64,000 nt of DNA from Rhizobium sp. 11515TR (GTDB lineage Bacteria > Pseudomonadota > Alphaproteobacteria > Rhizobiales > Rhizobiaceae): contig NZ_CP022998.1 of NCBI RefSeq assembly GCF_002277895.1, positions 3,267,501 to 3,331,500 of the forward strand, given 5' to 3'. Positions 37,615 to 46,353 of the stretch are shown piece after piece. Position 1 is the stretch's first letter; each line of letters starts with the position of its first letter. The position numbers and the translations under genes were made by a program. The notes under the pieces are model-generated. The model was not told the origin of the DNA and searched no databases. It saw only the letters and a list, made by a program, of their open reading frames with translations.

Positions 37615-38082
37615 ATGCTGTTCAAGCAATCATTGTTTCAATCCGTGCTCGCTCGCCTCGATAGCGAAGAGGAACCCGCGGAAGAGGAAGAGGCCGCGCA
37701 TCGCATCCGCGGCCTGAACGTCAGCTTTGCCGCAACGGTGCTGGGCGGAGAGACACCGGACGCCCATCGGCCTGACGAAGCCTACCGCGACAACCTCGGC
37801 GACCCCATCATGTTGCCTGAATTGGAGTCTGAACCCGCTCGGCAAAAGCCGGAGCCGCCGATCATGCCAGAACATCTGGCACGAACATCGCGGGAAGAAG
37901 TTGCCGCCGAGCTCGCAATTACCTCCGACCTCACACGCGAAGCCCTGCAGGAAAAACGCCGCAGTTTCGCCAAGGCCAATCATCCGGACAGCGTCGCCGC
38001 TCTCTTCCGCGAACAGGCGACGATCCGTATGACGCTCGCCAATCAGCTGATCGATGAAGCCATACGTCGCCTCAGACGATAA
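37615..38082 (+). CDS. Conserved hypothetical protein with a J-domain-like C-terminus
   Basis: A 155-residue acidic protein. The N-terminal half has an acidic patch (DSEEEPAEEEEAAHR) and Pro-rich linker. Residues about 105-150 resemble helices II and III of a J-domain: basic helix EALQEKRRSFAKAN directly before HPD (H123-D125), then a helix FREQATIRMTLANQLIDEAI. HPD is the DnaK-stimulating tripeptide of DnaJ proteins. Helix I is weak, so co-chaperone activity is an inference. Its stop abuts the stop of the convergent membrane-protein gene. Confidence 0.7.
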   Translation: MLFKQSLFQSVLARLDSEEEPAEEEEAAHRIRGLNVSFAATVLGGETPDAHRPDEAYRDNLGDPIMLPELESEPARQKPEPPIMPEHLARTSREEVAAELAITSDLTREALQEKRRSFAKANHPDSVAALFREQATIRMTLANQLIDEAIRRLRR

Positions 38083-38346
38083 TTATTTCTTGTCGTCAGA
38101 GGATGGCTCATCATCCTCAGCAGCGTCCTCTTGCGGCCGGGCTTCGCTTGCGGCTTCAGGCGGTTGCGGCTTGAAATTCAGGAGCAGCATCCAGGCCGAA
38201 TAGGCGCCGAGCGCGCCCGACAGCATCGCCCAGAATGGCTGCGAGCCCAGCGTTTCCACCGCTGCCCAGCCAAAGCAGACAGCCACGATGAGAATGCGCA
38301 CCCAAAGCGGCTTGTAGATGGGATGGCTGGGATCGATCAGTTGCAT
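38083..38346 (-). CDS. Small inner-membrane protein
   Basis: An 87-residue protein: cytoplasmic N-terminus MQLIDPSHPIYKPLWVRI, two hydrophobic helices (ILIVAVCFGWAAVETLG and FWAMLSGALGAYSAWMLLL), and an acidic Pro/Glu/Asp-rich tail ending SSDDKK. Conserved in rhizobia as far as the style suggests; function unknown. It converges on the J-domain-like gene with no spacer. Confidence 0.72.
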   Translation of the reverse strand: MQLIDPSHPIYKPLWVRILIVAVCFGWAAVETLGSQPFWAMLSGALGAYSAWMLLLNFKPQPPEAASEARPQEDAAEDDEPSSDDKK

Positions 38347-38577
38347 GGGTTTCTTCTGCCTGTGTAAGAAGACATGTCTTTAGCGCATCCCCACGAAAAT
38401 TGTGAAGCCGTCCGGATAAAATAAGGTTTCGCGAGCGGATTTCGGCTAAGCCGATATTGAACGGTGATTTTGAGAATTGTGAAGTTCAGGCGGCTTGACG
38501 CCGCCACCGGAAAATGGAATGAAAATTCCACAGAGATTTATATTCGGTCCATTTATTCCGAATTCAGGGAGGTAGAA

Positions 38578-39570
38578 ATGACTGTCAGATTTGGTCTGCT
38601 CGGCGCCGGACGCATTGGCAAGGTGCATGCGAAAGCCGTCAGCGGCGATGCCAACGCCAAGCTCGTCGCCGTCGCGGATGCGTTTCCCGCGGCTGCGGAA
38701 GCCATATCCGCCGCCTATGGCTGCGAAGTCCGCACCATCGAGGCGATCGAGGCCGCCAAGGATATCGATGCCGTCGTCATCTGCACGCCGACCGATACCC
38801 ACGCCGATCTGATCGAGCGCTTTTCGCGCGCCGGCAAGGCCGTCTTCTGCGAAAAGCCGATCGATCTCGACGTCGCCCGCGTGAAGGCTTGCATCAAGGT
38901 TGTCGAGGAAACCAAGGGCAAGCTGATGGTCGGCTTCAACCGTCGCTTCGACCCACATTTCATGGCCGTGAAGAAGGCGATCGACGAAGGCCGCATCGGC
39001 ACCGTGGAGATGGTGACGATCACCTCGCGCGACCCGGGCGCCCCGCCTGTCGATTACATCAAGCGCTCCGGCGGCATCTTCCGCGACATGACGATTCATG
39101 ACTTCGACATGGCCCGTTTCCTGCTCGGCGAAGAGCCGGTCGCCGTTACCGCAACCGCCGCAGTCCTCGTCGACAAGGCGATCGGCGAAGCCGATGATTA
39201 CGATAGCGTTTCGGTCATCCTGCAGACGGCATCCGGCAAGCAGGCTGTTATCTCCAACTCGCGCCGGGCCACCTACGGCTACGACCAGCGGATCGAGATC
39301 CATGGCTCGAAGGGCTTGGTATCGGCCGAAAACCAGCGCCCCTTTTCGATCGAAGTCGCAAACGGCGATGGCTACACCCGCCCGCCGCTGCACGATTTCT
39401 TCATGACCCGCTACACCGAAGCCTATGCCAACGAGATCGCGAGCTTCATCGCCGCGGTCGAAAAGGGCGTCGCCATCACACCATCGGGCGCCGATGGTCT
39501 TGCCGCACTGAAGCTGGCGGATGCCGCCCTGCAGTCCGTCAAGGAAGGCCGCCTGATCAAGATCGACTGA
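38578..39570 (+). CDS. iolG: myo-Inositol 2-dehydrogenase
   Basis: A 330-residue Gfo/Idh/MocA dehydrogenase. The NAD-binding motif is GLLGAGRIGKVHA, then EKPIDLD (the conserved EKP), MVGFNRRFDPHF, and the catalytic region GGIFRDMTIHDFDMARFL with the His/Asp pair. It oxidises myo-inositol (or scyllo-inositol) to the 2-keto form, the first step of inositol catabolism; rhizobial idhA has the same length. Other iol genes are not in the window. GGGAGG precedes the ATG; a terminator follows. Confidence 0.92.
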   Translation: MTVRFGLLGAGRIGKVHAKAVSGDANAKLVAVADAFPAAAEAISAAYGCEVRTIEAIEAAKDIDAVVICTPTDTHADLIERFSRAGKAVFCEKPIDLDVARVKACIKVVEETKGKLMVGFNRRFDPHFMAVKKAIDEGRIGTVEMVTITSRDPGAPPVDYIKRSGGIFRDMTIHDFDMARFLLGEEPVAVTATAAVLVDKAIGEADDYDSVSVILQTASGKQAVISNSRRATYGYDQRIEIHGSKGLVSAENQRPFSIEVANGDGYTRPPLHDFFMTRYTEAYANEIASFIAAVEKGVAITPSGADGLAALKLADAALQSVKEGRLIKID

Positions 39571-39604
39571 GCCGTCTCCATTCCTCAAGGAATGCGATCC
39601 TCCC

Positions 39605-39646
39605 AAAAGTCCGCCGCGATCTCCATTTGCGGCGGACTTTTTCTTT
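39605..39646 (+). terminator. Rho-independent terminator
   Basis: Perfect 13-bp arms 39605-39617 and 39629-39641, 11-base loop, followed by a T-rich run. It ends iolG. Confidence 0.9.
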
Positions 39647-39699
39647 TGCACGATCTGGAGCTCCCGAAGAGGCTTCGATGGAAATCCCTTGCGAATCAC

Positions 39700-39715
39700 A
39701 TAAGTCCATGCTTAT
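39700..39715. promoter_or_regulatory. Small inverted repeat before the ArsR gene
   Basis: ATAAG-N6-CTTAT ends nine bases before the ArsR start. ArsR proteins bind such AT-rich dyads near their own start, so this is a candidate autoregulatory site. Confidence 0.4.
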
Positions 39716-39723
39716 CTGTTCTC

Positions 39724-40038
39724 ATGATGGAGAACGAGATATTCCGGGCCTTGGCCGATCCGACGCGACGCGCCATCTTCGAGAAGCTGGCGGCAGGCGG
39801 CATGAATGCCAGCGCCCTGCGTGAAGGTATCGACATCAGCCAACCGGCGATGTCGCAGCACCTGGCGGTTCTGCGGAATGCCGGGCTGGTCAGGGAAGAA
39901 CGACAGGGGCGTTTCGTGAATTACGAGGTCGATCCGGAGGGACTTGCCCTCATCGCCCAGTGGCTGGCGAAATACCGCGCATACTGGCCCGCCCGCATCG
40001 AAGCTCTCAAGGTGTTGCTGAAGGATATGGATCAATGA
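39724..40038 (+). CDS. ArsR-family transcriptional regulator
   Basis: A 104-residue winged-helix repressor: NEIFRALADPTRRAIFEKLA, HTH with ALREGIDISQPAMSQHLAVLR, and wing REERQGRFVNYEVDPEG. It lacks metal-binding CxC and belongs to the group paired with SRPBCC (AHSA1) proteins. A frame upstream is open, but the family start is at the MM pair (39724 or 39727). Its stop overlaps the next ATG. Confidence 0.9.
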   Translation: MMENEIFRALADPTRRAIFEKLAAGGMNASALREGIDISQPAMSQHLAVLRNAGLVREERQGRFVNYEVDPEGLALIAQWLAKYRAYWPARIEALKVLLKDMDQ

Positions 40039-40394
40039 ACAATCCCGAGATCCCCGAGCGAAAGAACGGCATCGAGCTGGAATACCAACTCGACGAAGCG
40101 CCGCAAAAAGTCTGGCGTGCAATCAGCACCTCTGAGCTTCGCCAAAACTGGCTGCCGCAGGAGGCCTTGGCCAATCCCGAGGCGATATCGGTCACGCCCG
40201 GCAAGGAAGTCAGCTACAGGCTGCGAGACGACGCACCGCCCTTCCTCGAAAGCACTGTGACTTTCAGAATATCTTCAAACGCAAGCGGTGGCACCAGCCT
40301 GCGGATCATCCACGAGCTCGATGACGTTCGGATTCGCGAAACGGAAAGAGCTGCAGCAAACAATAACAGCCTGACCGTCATGCGCGCCGCCTGA
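40035..40394 (+). CDS. SRPBCC/AHSA1-family protein
   Basis: A 119-residue START-like domain: IELEYQLDEAPQKVWRAIST, LRQNWLPQEAL, then beta strands to SLRIIHELDDVRI. ArsR-SRPBCC pairs are common, the second protein probably binding a hydrophobic ligand. It is somewhat shorter than usual because the C-terminal helix is small. Translationally coupled to the ArsR gene (ATGA). Confidence 0.8.
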   Translation: MNNPEIPERKNGIELEYQLDEAPQKVWRAISTSELRQNWLPQEALANPEAISVTPGKEVSYRLRDDAPPFLESTVTFRISSNASGGTSLRIIHELDDVRIRETERAAANNNSLTVMRAA

Positions 40395-40438
40395 CGCTCT
40401 GAATAGATCAACAATTTCAAGAACATTGGAGTTCGCCG

Positions 40439-41062
40439 ATGCGCGAAGCGATGCAACTCGTCCCTATGGTCGTCGAACAGTCCAGCAGAGGGGAGCGATC
40501 TTTCGACATCTATTCCCGCCTGCTGCGCGAGAGAATCATCTTCCTGAATGGCGAGGTCAACGACGACGTCTCAGCTCTCGTCTGCGCGCAACTGCTGTTT
40601 CTCGAAGCCGAAAATCCCAAGAGACCGATCCATCTCTACATCAATTCGCCCGGTGGCGTCGTGACCAGCGGTCTCGCAATGTATGACACCATGCGTTACA
40701 TCCGCGCGCCGGTGCATACGCTATGCATGGGAACCGCTCGTTCGATGGGCTCTTTCCTCTTGATGTCAGGCCAGCCGGGTGAGCGCTCCGCGCTTCCAAA
40801 TGCCAGCATCCATATTCACCAGCCATTGGGCGGTTTCCAGGGACAGGCATCGGACATTTTTATCCACGCGGAAGAAATGAGGCGAACGAAGCATCGCATG
40901 ACGCGACTCTATGCCGAGCATTGTGGCCGCTCTTATGAAGAGTTCGAACGCGCCATGGACCGCGACCACTTCATGACGGCGGAAGAAGCTCTCGAATGGG
41001 GGCTGATCGACCGTATCCTTCAGGTCCGCGAAGACGAACAGCCTTTAGGCCTGGCAGATTGA
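40439..41062 (+). CDS. clpP: ATP-dependent Clp protease proteolytic subunit, secondary paralog
   Basis: A 207-residue ClpP. The catalytic triad is intact: S102 ([11 protein letters not shown]), H127 ([12 protein letters not shown]) and D176 ([11 protein letters not shown]). The N-terminus [23 protein letters not shown] is standard. The nucleophile segment reads GTARSMG where housekeeping ClpP has GQAASMG, and no clpX or tig lies beside it, so this is probably one of the extra ClpP forms found in rhizobia. It may form mixed rings or serve a special condition. Confidence 0.92.
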   Translation: MREAMQLVPMVVEQSSRGERSFDIYSRLLRERIIFLNGEVNDDVSALVCAQLLFLEAENPKRPIHLYINSPGGVVTSGLAMYDTMRYIRAPVHTLCMGTARSMGSFLLMSGQPGERSALPNASIHIHQPLGGFQGQASDIFIHAEEMRRTKHRMTRLYAEHCGRSYEEFERAMDRDHFMTAEEALEWGLIDRILQVREDEQPLGLAD

Positions 41063-41132
41063 TGCAGATTGATTAAAATGACGACCCCTACGGCCAAGCG
41101 CATTGCTAAGCCTTGCCCTGTCCTCACGCCTC

Positions 41133-42374
41133 TCAGCCCGCTTGGTCGCGCAGCTCCACGATCGAGCCTCCCCTCTTCACGATATCATTGTCGATGATCG
41201 AGAATGCGCGGTCCAGATGCCCTTCGAAGACGAGCGTTGGCTCGTCGACGATGACTCGCAGCTCCGGCATACCCTCCATGCGCACGACATGCGATTCCGC
41301 CAAACCTTCGGTTATGCCCTCGATCAGCAGATCATAGTAGCGTACGCCGGGACCAGTGATGACGATCGGCATCCGCTCGTGCAGGCTCAAGACACGCGAA
41401 AGGCCATTGCCGAGCGCCAGGCCCGCCTGGCGGAAGGCCAGTACATTGCGGCGCCCGCCGTGGCGCGCGCTCGCGGCGATCTTGTCGAGCTCGGCGATCG
41501 GCACGAACTTCGCCGGGATCGTATCGAGCGGCACATCGAAGGCCGTGCGCAGCATGGCGTAGAAACCGGCATACGCCTCTATACATCCCCGCGCGCCGCA
41601 GCGGCAAAGGCCGCCGCCGGGCACATGCATCATATGCCCGAAATTCGGTGCCGATATCTGGTGATGGCCTTCATGGTCTCGGCGTACGATACCAAGCCCG
41701 ATGCTATGGCCGAGCGATAGCGCCGCCATTGCGCGAAAATCACCACGCGTATCGATTTCTTCCTGCCGCCCGAGCGCGGCAGCCACCAGCAAAGTCTCGT
41801 TGCCGAGAATGATCTGCGCCGACCATTCGTCGCGAAGCACGGCAGCGAAATCGATTTCCTCGCGCCCGAAGATCGGCGACCAGCGCAGCACTGGCTCCGA
41901 AGCACCGACGAGCCCCTTGCTGCTGATCGAGATCATCAGCACCTTTTCGCGCGATAATTGCGAGCGGGTGACGATCCGGTTCAGGGCATCGCGCAATCCG
42001 GCCACGAAACTCTCGACACCCGTAGCGTTCTGTTGCCTGTCCTCGGTAAAGCGGTCGATCAGCCGACCGGTATAATCGACGAGCGAATATTGCACGGCAT
42101 CCGACGAGATGACGACGACGATCAGATAGCCGCAATCGCGCCGTTGCGAAAACAGGACGCGCGGCCGCCCCCGGCCGCCGGCCGCCTGTTGCTCCGCCTT
42201 TTCGATGATCTGCGCCCGCTCGAGATCCGCCGTGATGACCGATACGGTCGCGGAGGAGAGCTTCGTGAAATCAGAAAGCTCGGTATGGGCAAGCGGGCCA
42301 TGCCGGCGCAGCGCCGACAGGACCAAGGCGCTGTTCTTTTGACGGACCAATTCGGTGCTCGATTTGGCCAGCAT
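41133..42374 (-). CDS. xylR: ROK-family transcriptional repressor, probably of xylose genes
   Basis: A 413-residue ROK regulator. The N-terminal winged HTH (VLSALRRHGPLAHTELSDFTKLSSATVSVITADLE) is followed by the sugar-kinase-like domain with the zinc motif CRCGARGCIEAY preceded by GHMMHVPGGG. It is divergent from xylF, with a perfect 19-bp palindrome between them, as for XylR-type repressors released by xylose. The symbol rests on context. Confidence 0.85.
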   Translation of the reverse strand: MLAKSSTELVRQKNSALVLSALRRHGPLAHTELSDFTKLSSATVSVITADLERAQIIEKAEQQAAGGRGRPRVLFSQRRDCGYLIVVVISSDAVQYSLVDYTGRLIDRFTEDRQQNATGVESFVAGLRDALNRIVTRSQLSREKVLMISISSKGLVGASEPVLRWSPIFGREEIDFAAVLRDEWSAQIILGNETLLVAAALGRQEEIDTRGDFRAMAALSLGHSIGLGIVRRDHEGHHQISAPNFGHMMHVPGGGLCRCGARGCIEAYAGFYAMLRTAFDVPLDTIPAKFVPIAELDKIAASARHGGRRNVLAFRQAGLALGNGLSRVLSLHERMPIVITGPGVRYYDLLIEGITEGLAESHVVRMEGMPELRVIVDEPTLVFEGHLDRAFSIIDNDIVKRGGSIVELRDQAG

Positions 42375-42491
42375 TGGCGAACTCCCTGCTCATTCAACCC
42401 TCCTCCTCCGCAGCCCGTGATAGCTTTTTCGGATGACCGATGAAACCTGGCAGTGCGGGTGTTGACAGCTGAAAAAATCTCTGACACTAAA

Positions 42492-42510
42492 TTTCTCGAC
42501 TGTCGAGAAA
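42492..42510. promoter_or_regulatory. Candidate operator of the ROK repressor
   Basis: Perfect palindrome TTTCTCGACTGTCGAGAAA (9-bp arms, 1-base centre) between the ROK gene and xylF, 88 bp before the xylF ATG. Placement fits repression of both genes. Confidence 0.65.
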
Positions 42511-42597
42511 AAAGTCCAAAGCTTTTCTTGTCAGCATTTTCGCCGCGGCCGACGGGAGTTCAGGATACGTGCGGTCGCATTCACTCGGGAGGATCAC

Positions 42598-43638
42598 ATG
42601 AAAGCTTTCATCAAGCTGGCTGCGGGCGCGGCCATCGTTTTGACCATGCAGACCACTGCCTTCGCCAAGGATCTCGTCGTCGGCGTTTCCTGGTCGAACT
42701 TCCAGGAAGAGCGTTGGAAGACGGATGAGGCAGCCATCAAGAAGGCGCTCGCGGCAGCCGGCGCCAAGTATATTTCCGCCGACGCCCAGTCGTCCGCCTC
42801 CAAGCAGCTGACCGACGTCGAGTCGCTGATTTCACAGGGTGCCAACGCCCTCATCATTCTCGCCCAGGATTCCGATGCCATCGGCCCGGCCGTTGAAAAG
42901 GCCGCCGACGAAGGCATTCCGGTTGTCGGCTATGACCGCCTGATCGAAAATCCGGCAGCCTTCTACATCACCTTCGACAATAAGGAAGTGGGCCGCATGC
43001 AGGCTCGCGAAGTCCTGAAGGCAAAGCCGGAAGGCAACTATGTCTTCATCAAGGGTTCGTCGTCCGACCCGAACGCCGACTTCCTGTTCTCCGGCCAGAT
43101 CGAAGTGCTGAAGTCCGCCATCGACGCCGGCAAGATCAAGAACGTCGGCGAAGCCTATACGGACGGCTGGCTGCCGCAGAACGCGCAGCGCAACATGGAG
43201 CAGTTCCTGACCGCCAACAACAACAAGGTTGACGCGGTCGTCGCCTCCAACGACGGCACCGCCGGCGGCGCCGTTGCTGCCCTCGACGCCCAGGGGCTCG
43301 CAGGCTCCGTGCCGGTTTCCGGCCAGGATGCCGACAAGGCCGCTCTGAACCGCATCGCGCTCGGCACGCAGACCGTTTCGGTCTGGAAGGACTCGCGCGA
43401 ACTCGGCAAGCGCGCCGCTGAAATCGCCCTCGCTCTTGCCGGCGGCAAGACCCAGGACCAGATCGAAGGTGTCCAGACTTTCAACGGCGGCCCGAAGCAC
43501 GTCGCCATGAAGTCGGTCTTCCTGACCCCGATCCCGATCACCAAGGACAACCTGAACGTCGTCATCGACGCAGGCTGGATCTCCAAGGCTGAAGCCTGCC
43601 AGGGCGTCAAGGCCGGCAGCGTCGCTGCCTGCAAATAA
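42598..43638 (+). CDS. xylF: D-xylose ABC transporter substrate-binding protein
   Basis: A 346-residue periplasmic protein with signal peptide [23 protein letters not shown]. Xylose-binding features: [96 protein letters not shown]. Strong ribosome site GGGAGG. It heads the xylFHG operon. Confidence 0.94.
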   Translation: MKAFIKLAAGAAIVLTMQTTAFAKDLVVGVSWSNFQEERWKTDEAAIKKALAAAGAKYISADAQSSASKQLTDVESLISQGANALIILAQDSDAIGPAVEKAADEGIPVVGYDRLIENPAAFYITFDNKEVGRMQAREVLKAKPEGNYVFIKGSSSDPNADFLFSGQIEVLKSAIDAGKIKNVGEAYTDGWLPQNAQRNMEQFLTANNNKVDAVVASNDGTAGGAVAALDAQGLAGSVPVSGQDADKAALNRIALGTQTVSVWKDSRELGKRAAEIALALAGGKTQDQIEGVQTFNGGPKHVAMKSVFLTPIPITKDNLNVVIDAGWISKAEACQGVKAGSVAACK

Positions 43639-43674
43639 GCACCCGGCTTGACGGGCTGACCCGAAGATAATGCC

Positions 43675-43705
43675 GACGCCGCAAGGGGCTCTCCATTGCG
43701 GCGTC
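43675..43705. other. Hairpin between xylF and xylH
   Basis: Perfect 10-bp arms (43675-43684 and 43696-43705) with an 11-base loop and no T-run. Like that after chvE, it probably sets the excess of binding protein over permease. Confidence 0.6.
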
Positions 43706-43928
43706 GAATGCGGATGAGAGGCCCGCAACCAAACCCAGAATGGGAATGAAGGCCTCCCGCATGTGTTGCGTCATCGCATATCCGATCGGCCTGCCGGATG
43801 GCGGTCGTGGACCCGGGACACCGGATGGGCGAGCGATGACGTCTATTGTGACCAGCGCGGATACTGCCCAGCGATCAAGAAAGAGCATTCGCGGGCCTGC
43901 GCCCAACAAGTGGGAGAACGGCAAAGCG

Positions 43929-45242
43929 ATGGCCGACATGACACATTCCACAACATCGAGCGGTCCGCGCAATGCAGAAGAAGGCGCCATCACGCGCTTC
44001 CTGCGTGCAACGGAAATCGATACCCGCCTGCTCGGCATGGTCGGCGCACTGCTGGTCATCTGGATCGGCTTCGATCTTTATACCGGCGGCCTGTTCCTGA
44101 CGCCTCGAAATCTCTGGAACCTTTCCGTCCAGACCTGCGAAATCGCCGTGCTCGCCACCGGCATGGTGCTCGTCATCGTCACCCGCAACATCGATCTTTC
44201 CGTCGGCTCGCTGCTCGGTTTCGTCGCCATGGTGATGGGCGTCGTCCAGGCAAAATATCTGCCGACCTATCTCGGCTTCGACAGTTCCTGGACCTGGGCG
44301 ATCACCCTGATCTGCGGCCTCGCGGTCGGCACGCTGCTCGGCACCTTCCAGGGCGTGATCATCGCTTTCTTCAATGTCCCCTCCTTCATCGTCACCCTCG
44401 GCGGCTTCCTCGCCTGGCGTGGTCTTGCCTGGTATGTCACCAGCGGCCAGACGGTCGCCCCGCTCGATGCGACTTTCCGCATCATGGGCGGCGGCGCCGA
44501 AGGCTCGATCGGCGCCACCTGGAGCTGGATACTCGGTGTGCTCGCCTGTGTCTTCATCGTGCTCGGCATCATCGGCGGGCGGCATCAGCGCAAGCGCTTC
44601 AACTTCCCGCGCCGCCCGCTCTGGGCCGAATATTTCCTCGCCATCCTCGGCTCGGTTCTGGTCCTGGGCACCATCTATGTGTTCAACATCTACTACTGGC
44701 CGGTCGGCATCGCGAAAAAATACGCGACCGAACACAATATTACCTGGCCCGAGACCGGCCTCGATATCCCCTACGGCATCGCCGTGCCCGTGCTGATCGC
44801 CGTCGGCATCGGCATTGTCATGACCTTCATCGCCACCCGCCTGCGCTTCGGCCGCTACGTCTTCGCGATCGGCGGCAATCCGGAGGCAGCCGAGCTCGCG
44901 GGCATTAAGACCCGCTGGGTGACGGTGCGCATCTTCGGGCTGATGGGCTTGCTTGCGGCGGTCGCCGCCGCTATCTCCACCGCCCGCCTGAACGCCGCCG
45001 CCAATTCGCAAGGGACGACCTACGAACTCTTCACTATCGCCGCGGCCGTCATCGGCGGCACATCGCTTGCCGGCGGCAGCGGTACCATCGCCGGCGCCAT
45101 GCTCGGCGCCCTCGTCATGCAGTCGCTGCAATCGGGCATGGGGCTCGCCAATGTCGATACGCCGATCCAGAACGTCGTGGTCGGCGTCGTGCTCGTCATC
45201 GCCGTCTGGCTCGACATCGTCTATCGCTCGCGCGCCAAGTAA
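43929..45242 (+). CDS. xylH: Xylose ABC transporter permease
   Basis: A 437-residue permease with an extra-long insert between helices, as in XylH. Motifs are TRNIDLSVGSLLGFVAMVMG, GVIIAFFNVPSFIVTLGGFLAWRG, FAIGGNPEAAELAGIKTR, and GGTSLAGGSGTIAGAMLGALVMQSL. The start at 43929 (GGGAGAA upstream) gives the family N-terminus; the frame is open upstream to 43740 but that part is not conserved in style. Confidence 0.92.
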   Translation: MADMTHSTTSSGPRNAEEGAITRFLRATEIDTRLLGMVGALLVIWIGFDLYTGGLFLTPRNLWNLSVQTCEIAVLATGMVLVIVTRNIDLSVGSLLGFVAMVMGVVQAKYLPTYLGFDSSWTWAITLICGLAVGTLLGTFQGVIIAFFNVPSFIVTLGGFLAWRGLAWYVTSGQTVAPLDATFRIMGGGAEGSIGATWSWILGVLACVFIVLGIIGGRHQRKRFNFPRRPLWAEYFLAILGSVLVLGTIYVFNIYYWPVGIAKKYATEHNITWPETGLDIPYGIAVPVLIAVGIGIVMTFIATRLRFGRYVFAIGGNPEAAELAGIKTRWVTVRIFGLMGLLAAVAAAISTARLNAAANSQGTTYELFTIAAAVIGGTSLAGGSGTIAGAMLGALVMQSLQSGMGLANVDTPIQNVVVGVVLVIAVWLDIVYRSRAK

Positions 45243-45257
45243 AAGGAATTCTGAACC

Positions 45258-46040
45258 ATGACGGATCAAACCACTCCGCTTGTGGAAATGAAGAACATTT
45301 CCATCTCCTTCGGCGGCATCCACGCGGTCGACAACGCCTCGGTCGATCTCTACCCCGGCGAAGTCGTAGCGCTCCTCGGCCATAACGGCGCCGGCAAGTC
45401 GACGCTGATCAAGATCCTCTCGGGCGCCTACAAGCGCGACAGCGGCGATATCCTGATCAACGGCGAGCCTGCCGATATCCGCAGCCCGCGCGACGCCAAG
45501 AAATACGGCATCGAGACGATCTATCAGACGCTCGCCGTCGCCGACAATGTCGACGCGGCTGCCAACCTCTATCTCGGCCGCGAGCTGCAGACCCGCTGGG
45601 GCACGCTCGATGACGTCGCGATGGAAGCCAAGGCCCGCGAAGTGATGGGGCGCCTCAACCCCAACTTCAAGCGCTTCAAGGAGCCGGTGAAGGCGCTCTC
45701 CGGCGGCCAGCGCCAGTCGGTCGCGATCGCCCGCGCCATCCTCTTCGATGCCCGCATCCTGATCATGGACGAGCCGACCGCGGCACTCGGCCCGCAGGAG
45801 ACGGCGCAGGTCGGCGAACTGATCAAGCAGTTGAAGAAGGAGGGCATCGGCATCTTCCTCATCAGCCACGACATCCACGACGTCTTCGACCTTGCCGACC
45901 GCGTGTCGGTCATGAAAAACGGCCAGGTCGTCGGCCACGCCCGCACGGAAGACGTCACCAAGGACGAAGTGCTGGGCATGATCATCCTCGGCAAGGTGCC
46001 GCCAAAGGCCACTCCCGGCCCCGGCGCCATGAAGGAATGA
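45258..46040 (+). CDS. xylG: Xylose ABC transporter ATP-binding protein, single-domain
   Basis: A 260-residue ATPase with one ABC domain: Walker [10 protein letters not shown], signature [15 protein letters not shown], Walker [10 protein letters not shown] and the H-loop ISHDIHD. E. coli XylG has two ABC domains in about 510 residues; this one is half-size and would act as a homodimer, as in other alphaproteobacterial xylose systems. AAAAGGAA precedes the ATG, 15 bp after xylH. Confidence 0.92.
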   Translation: MTDQTTPLVEMKNISISFGGIHAVDNASVDLYPGEVVALLGHNGAGKSTLIKILSGAYKRDSGDILINGEPADIRSPRDAKKYGIETIYQTLAVADNVDAAANLYLGRELQTRWGTLDDVAMEAKAREVMGRLNPNFKRFKEPVKALSGGQRQSVAIARAILFDARILIMDEPTAALGPQETAQVGELIKQLKKEGIGIFLISHDIHDVFDLADRVSVMKNGQVVGHARTEDVTKDEVLGMIILGKVPPKATPGPGAMKE

Positions 46041-46061
46041 GCCGATCCGGCCACCGAAACC

Positions 46062-46090
46062 GAGGCCGCGCGTCAAAAGCCCGCGGCCTC
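46062..46090 (+). terminator. Hairpin after xylG, possible terminator
   Basis: Perfect 9-bp GC-rich arms (46062-46070 and 46082-46090). It lacks a T-run, so it may be a weak or Rho-assisted terminator. Confidence 0.45.
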
Positions 46091-46200
46091 CCCACCAAAA
46101 TGTCCGATCTCACGCTTTCCTGAATTTTCCCGATTGAAGCCAAGCGCTTCCTAGGCTAAGAACCAGCCATCGGACAGGCGATTCAAAACCGCCACGGCAT

Positions 46201-46277
46201 GCACCCGTAGCTCAGCTGGATAGAGTGTTGGATTCCGATTCCAAAGGTCACAGGTTCGAATCCTGTCGGGTGCGCCA
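46201..46277 (+). tRNA. tRNA-Arg (anticodon CCG)
   Basis: A 77-base cloverleaf: acceptor GCACCCG pairs CGGGTGC, D-stem GCTC/GAGT, anticodon stem TTGGA/TCCAA with loop TTCCGAT (anticodon CCG), T-stem ACAGG/CCTGT with TTCGAAT, and an encoded CCA at 46275-46277. It borders the accessory block to its right. tRNA 3' ends are common integration sites, but no duplicated 3' end was found downstream. Confidence 0.96.
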
Positions 46278-46353
46278 CCGTTTTCCTAGTAATTTCAATT
46301 GTCTGCAGGGTCTACACACCGTACGGGATCCGAATCCGGTGGTAGCCGTGTCA

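Noticed and set aside
43875..46076. A 733-codon minus-strand open frame opposite xylH and xylG
   Set aside because: It lies antisense to two clear ABC transporter genes; its composition (long Asp/His/Arg-rich stretches) is that of a high-GC shadow frame, with no domain.
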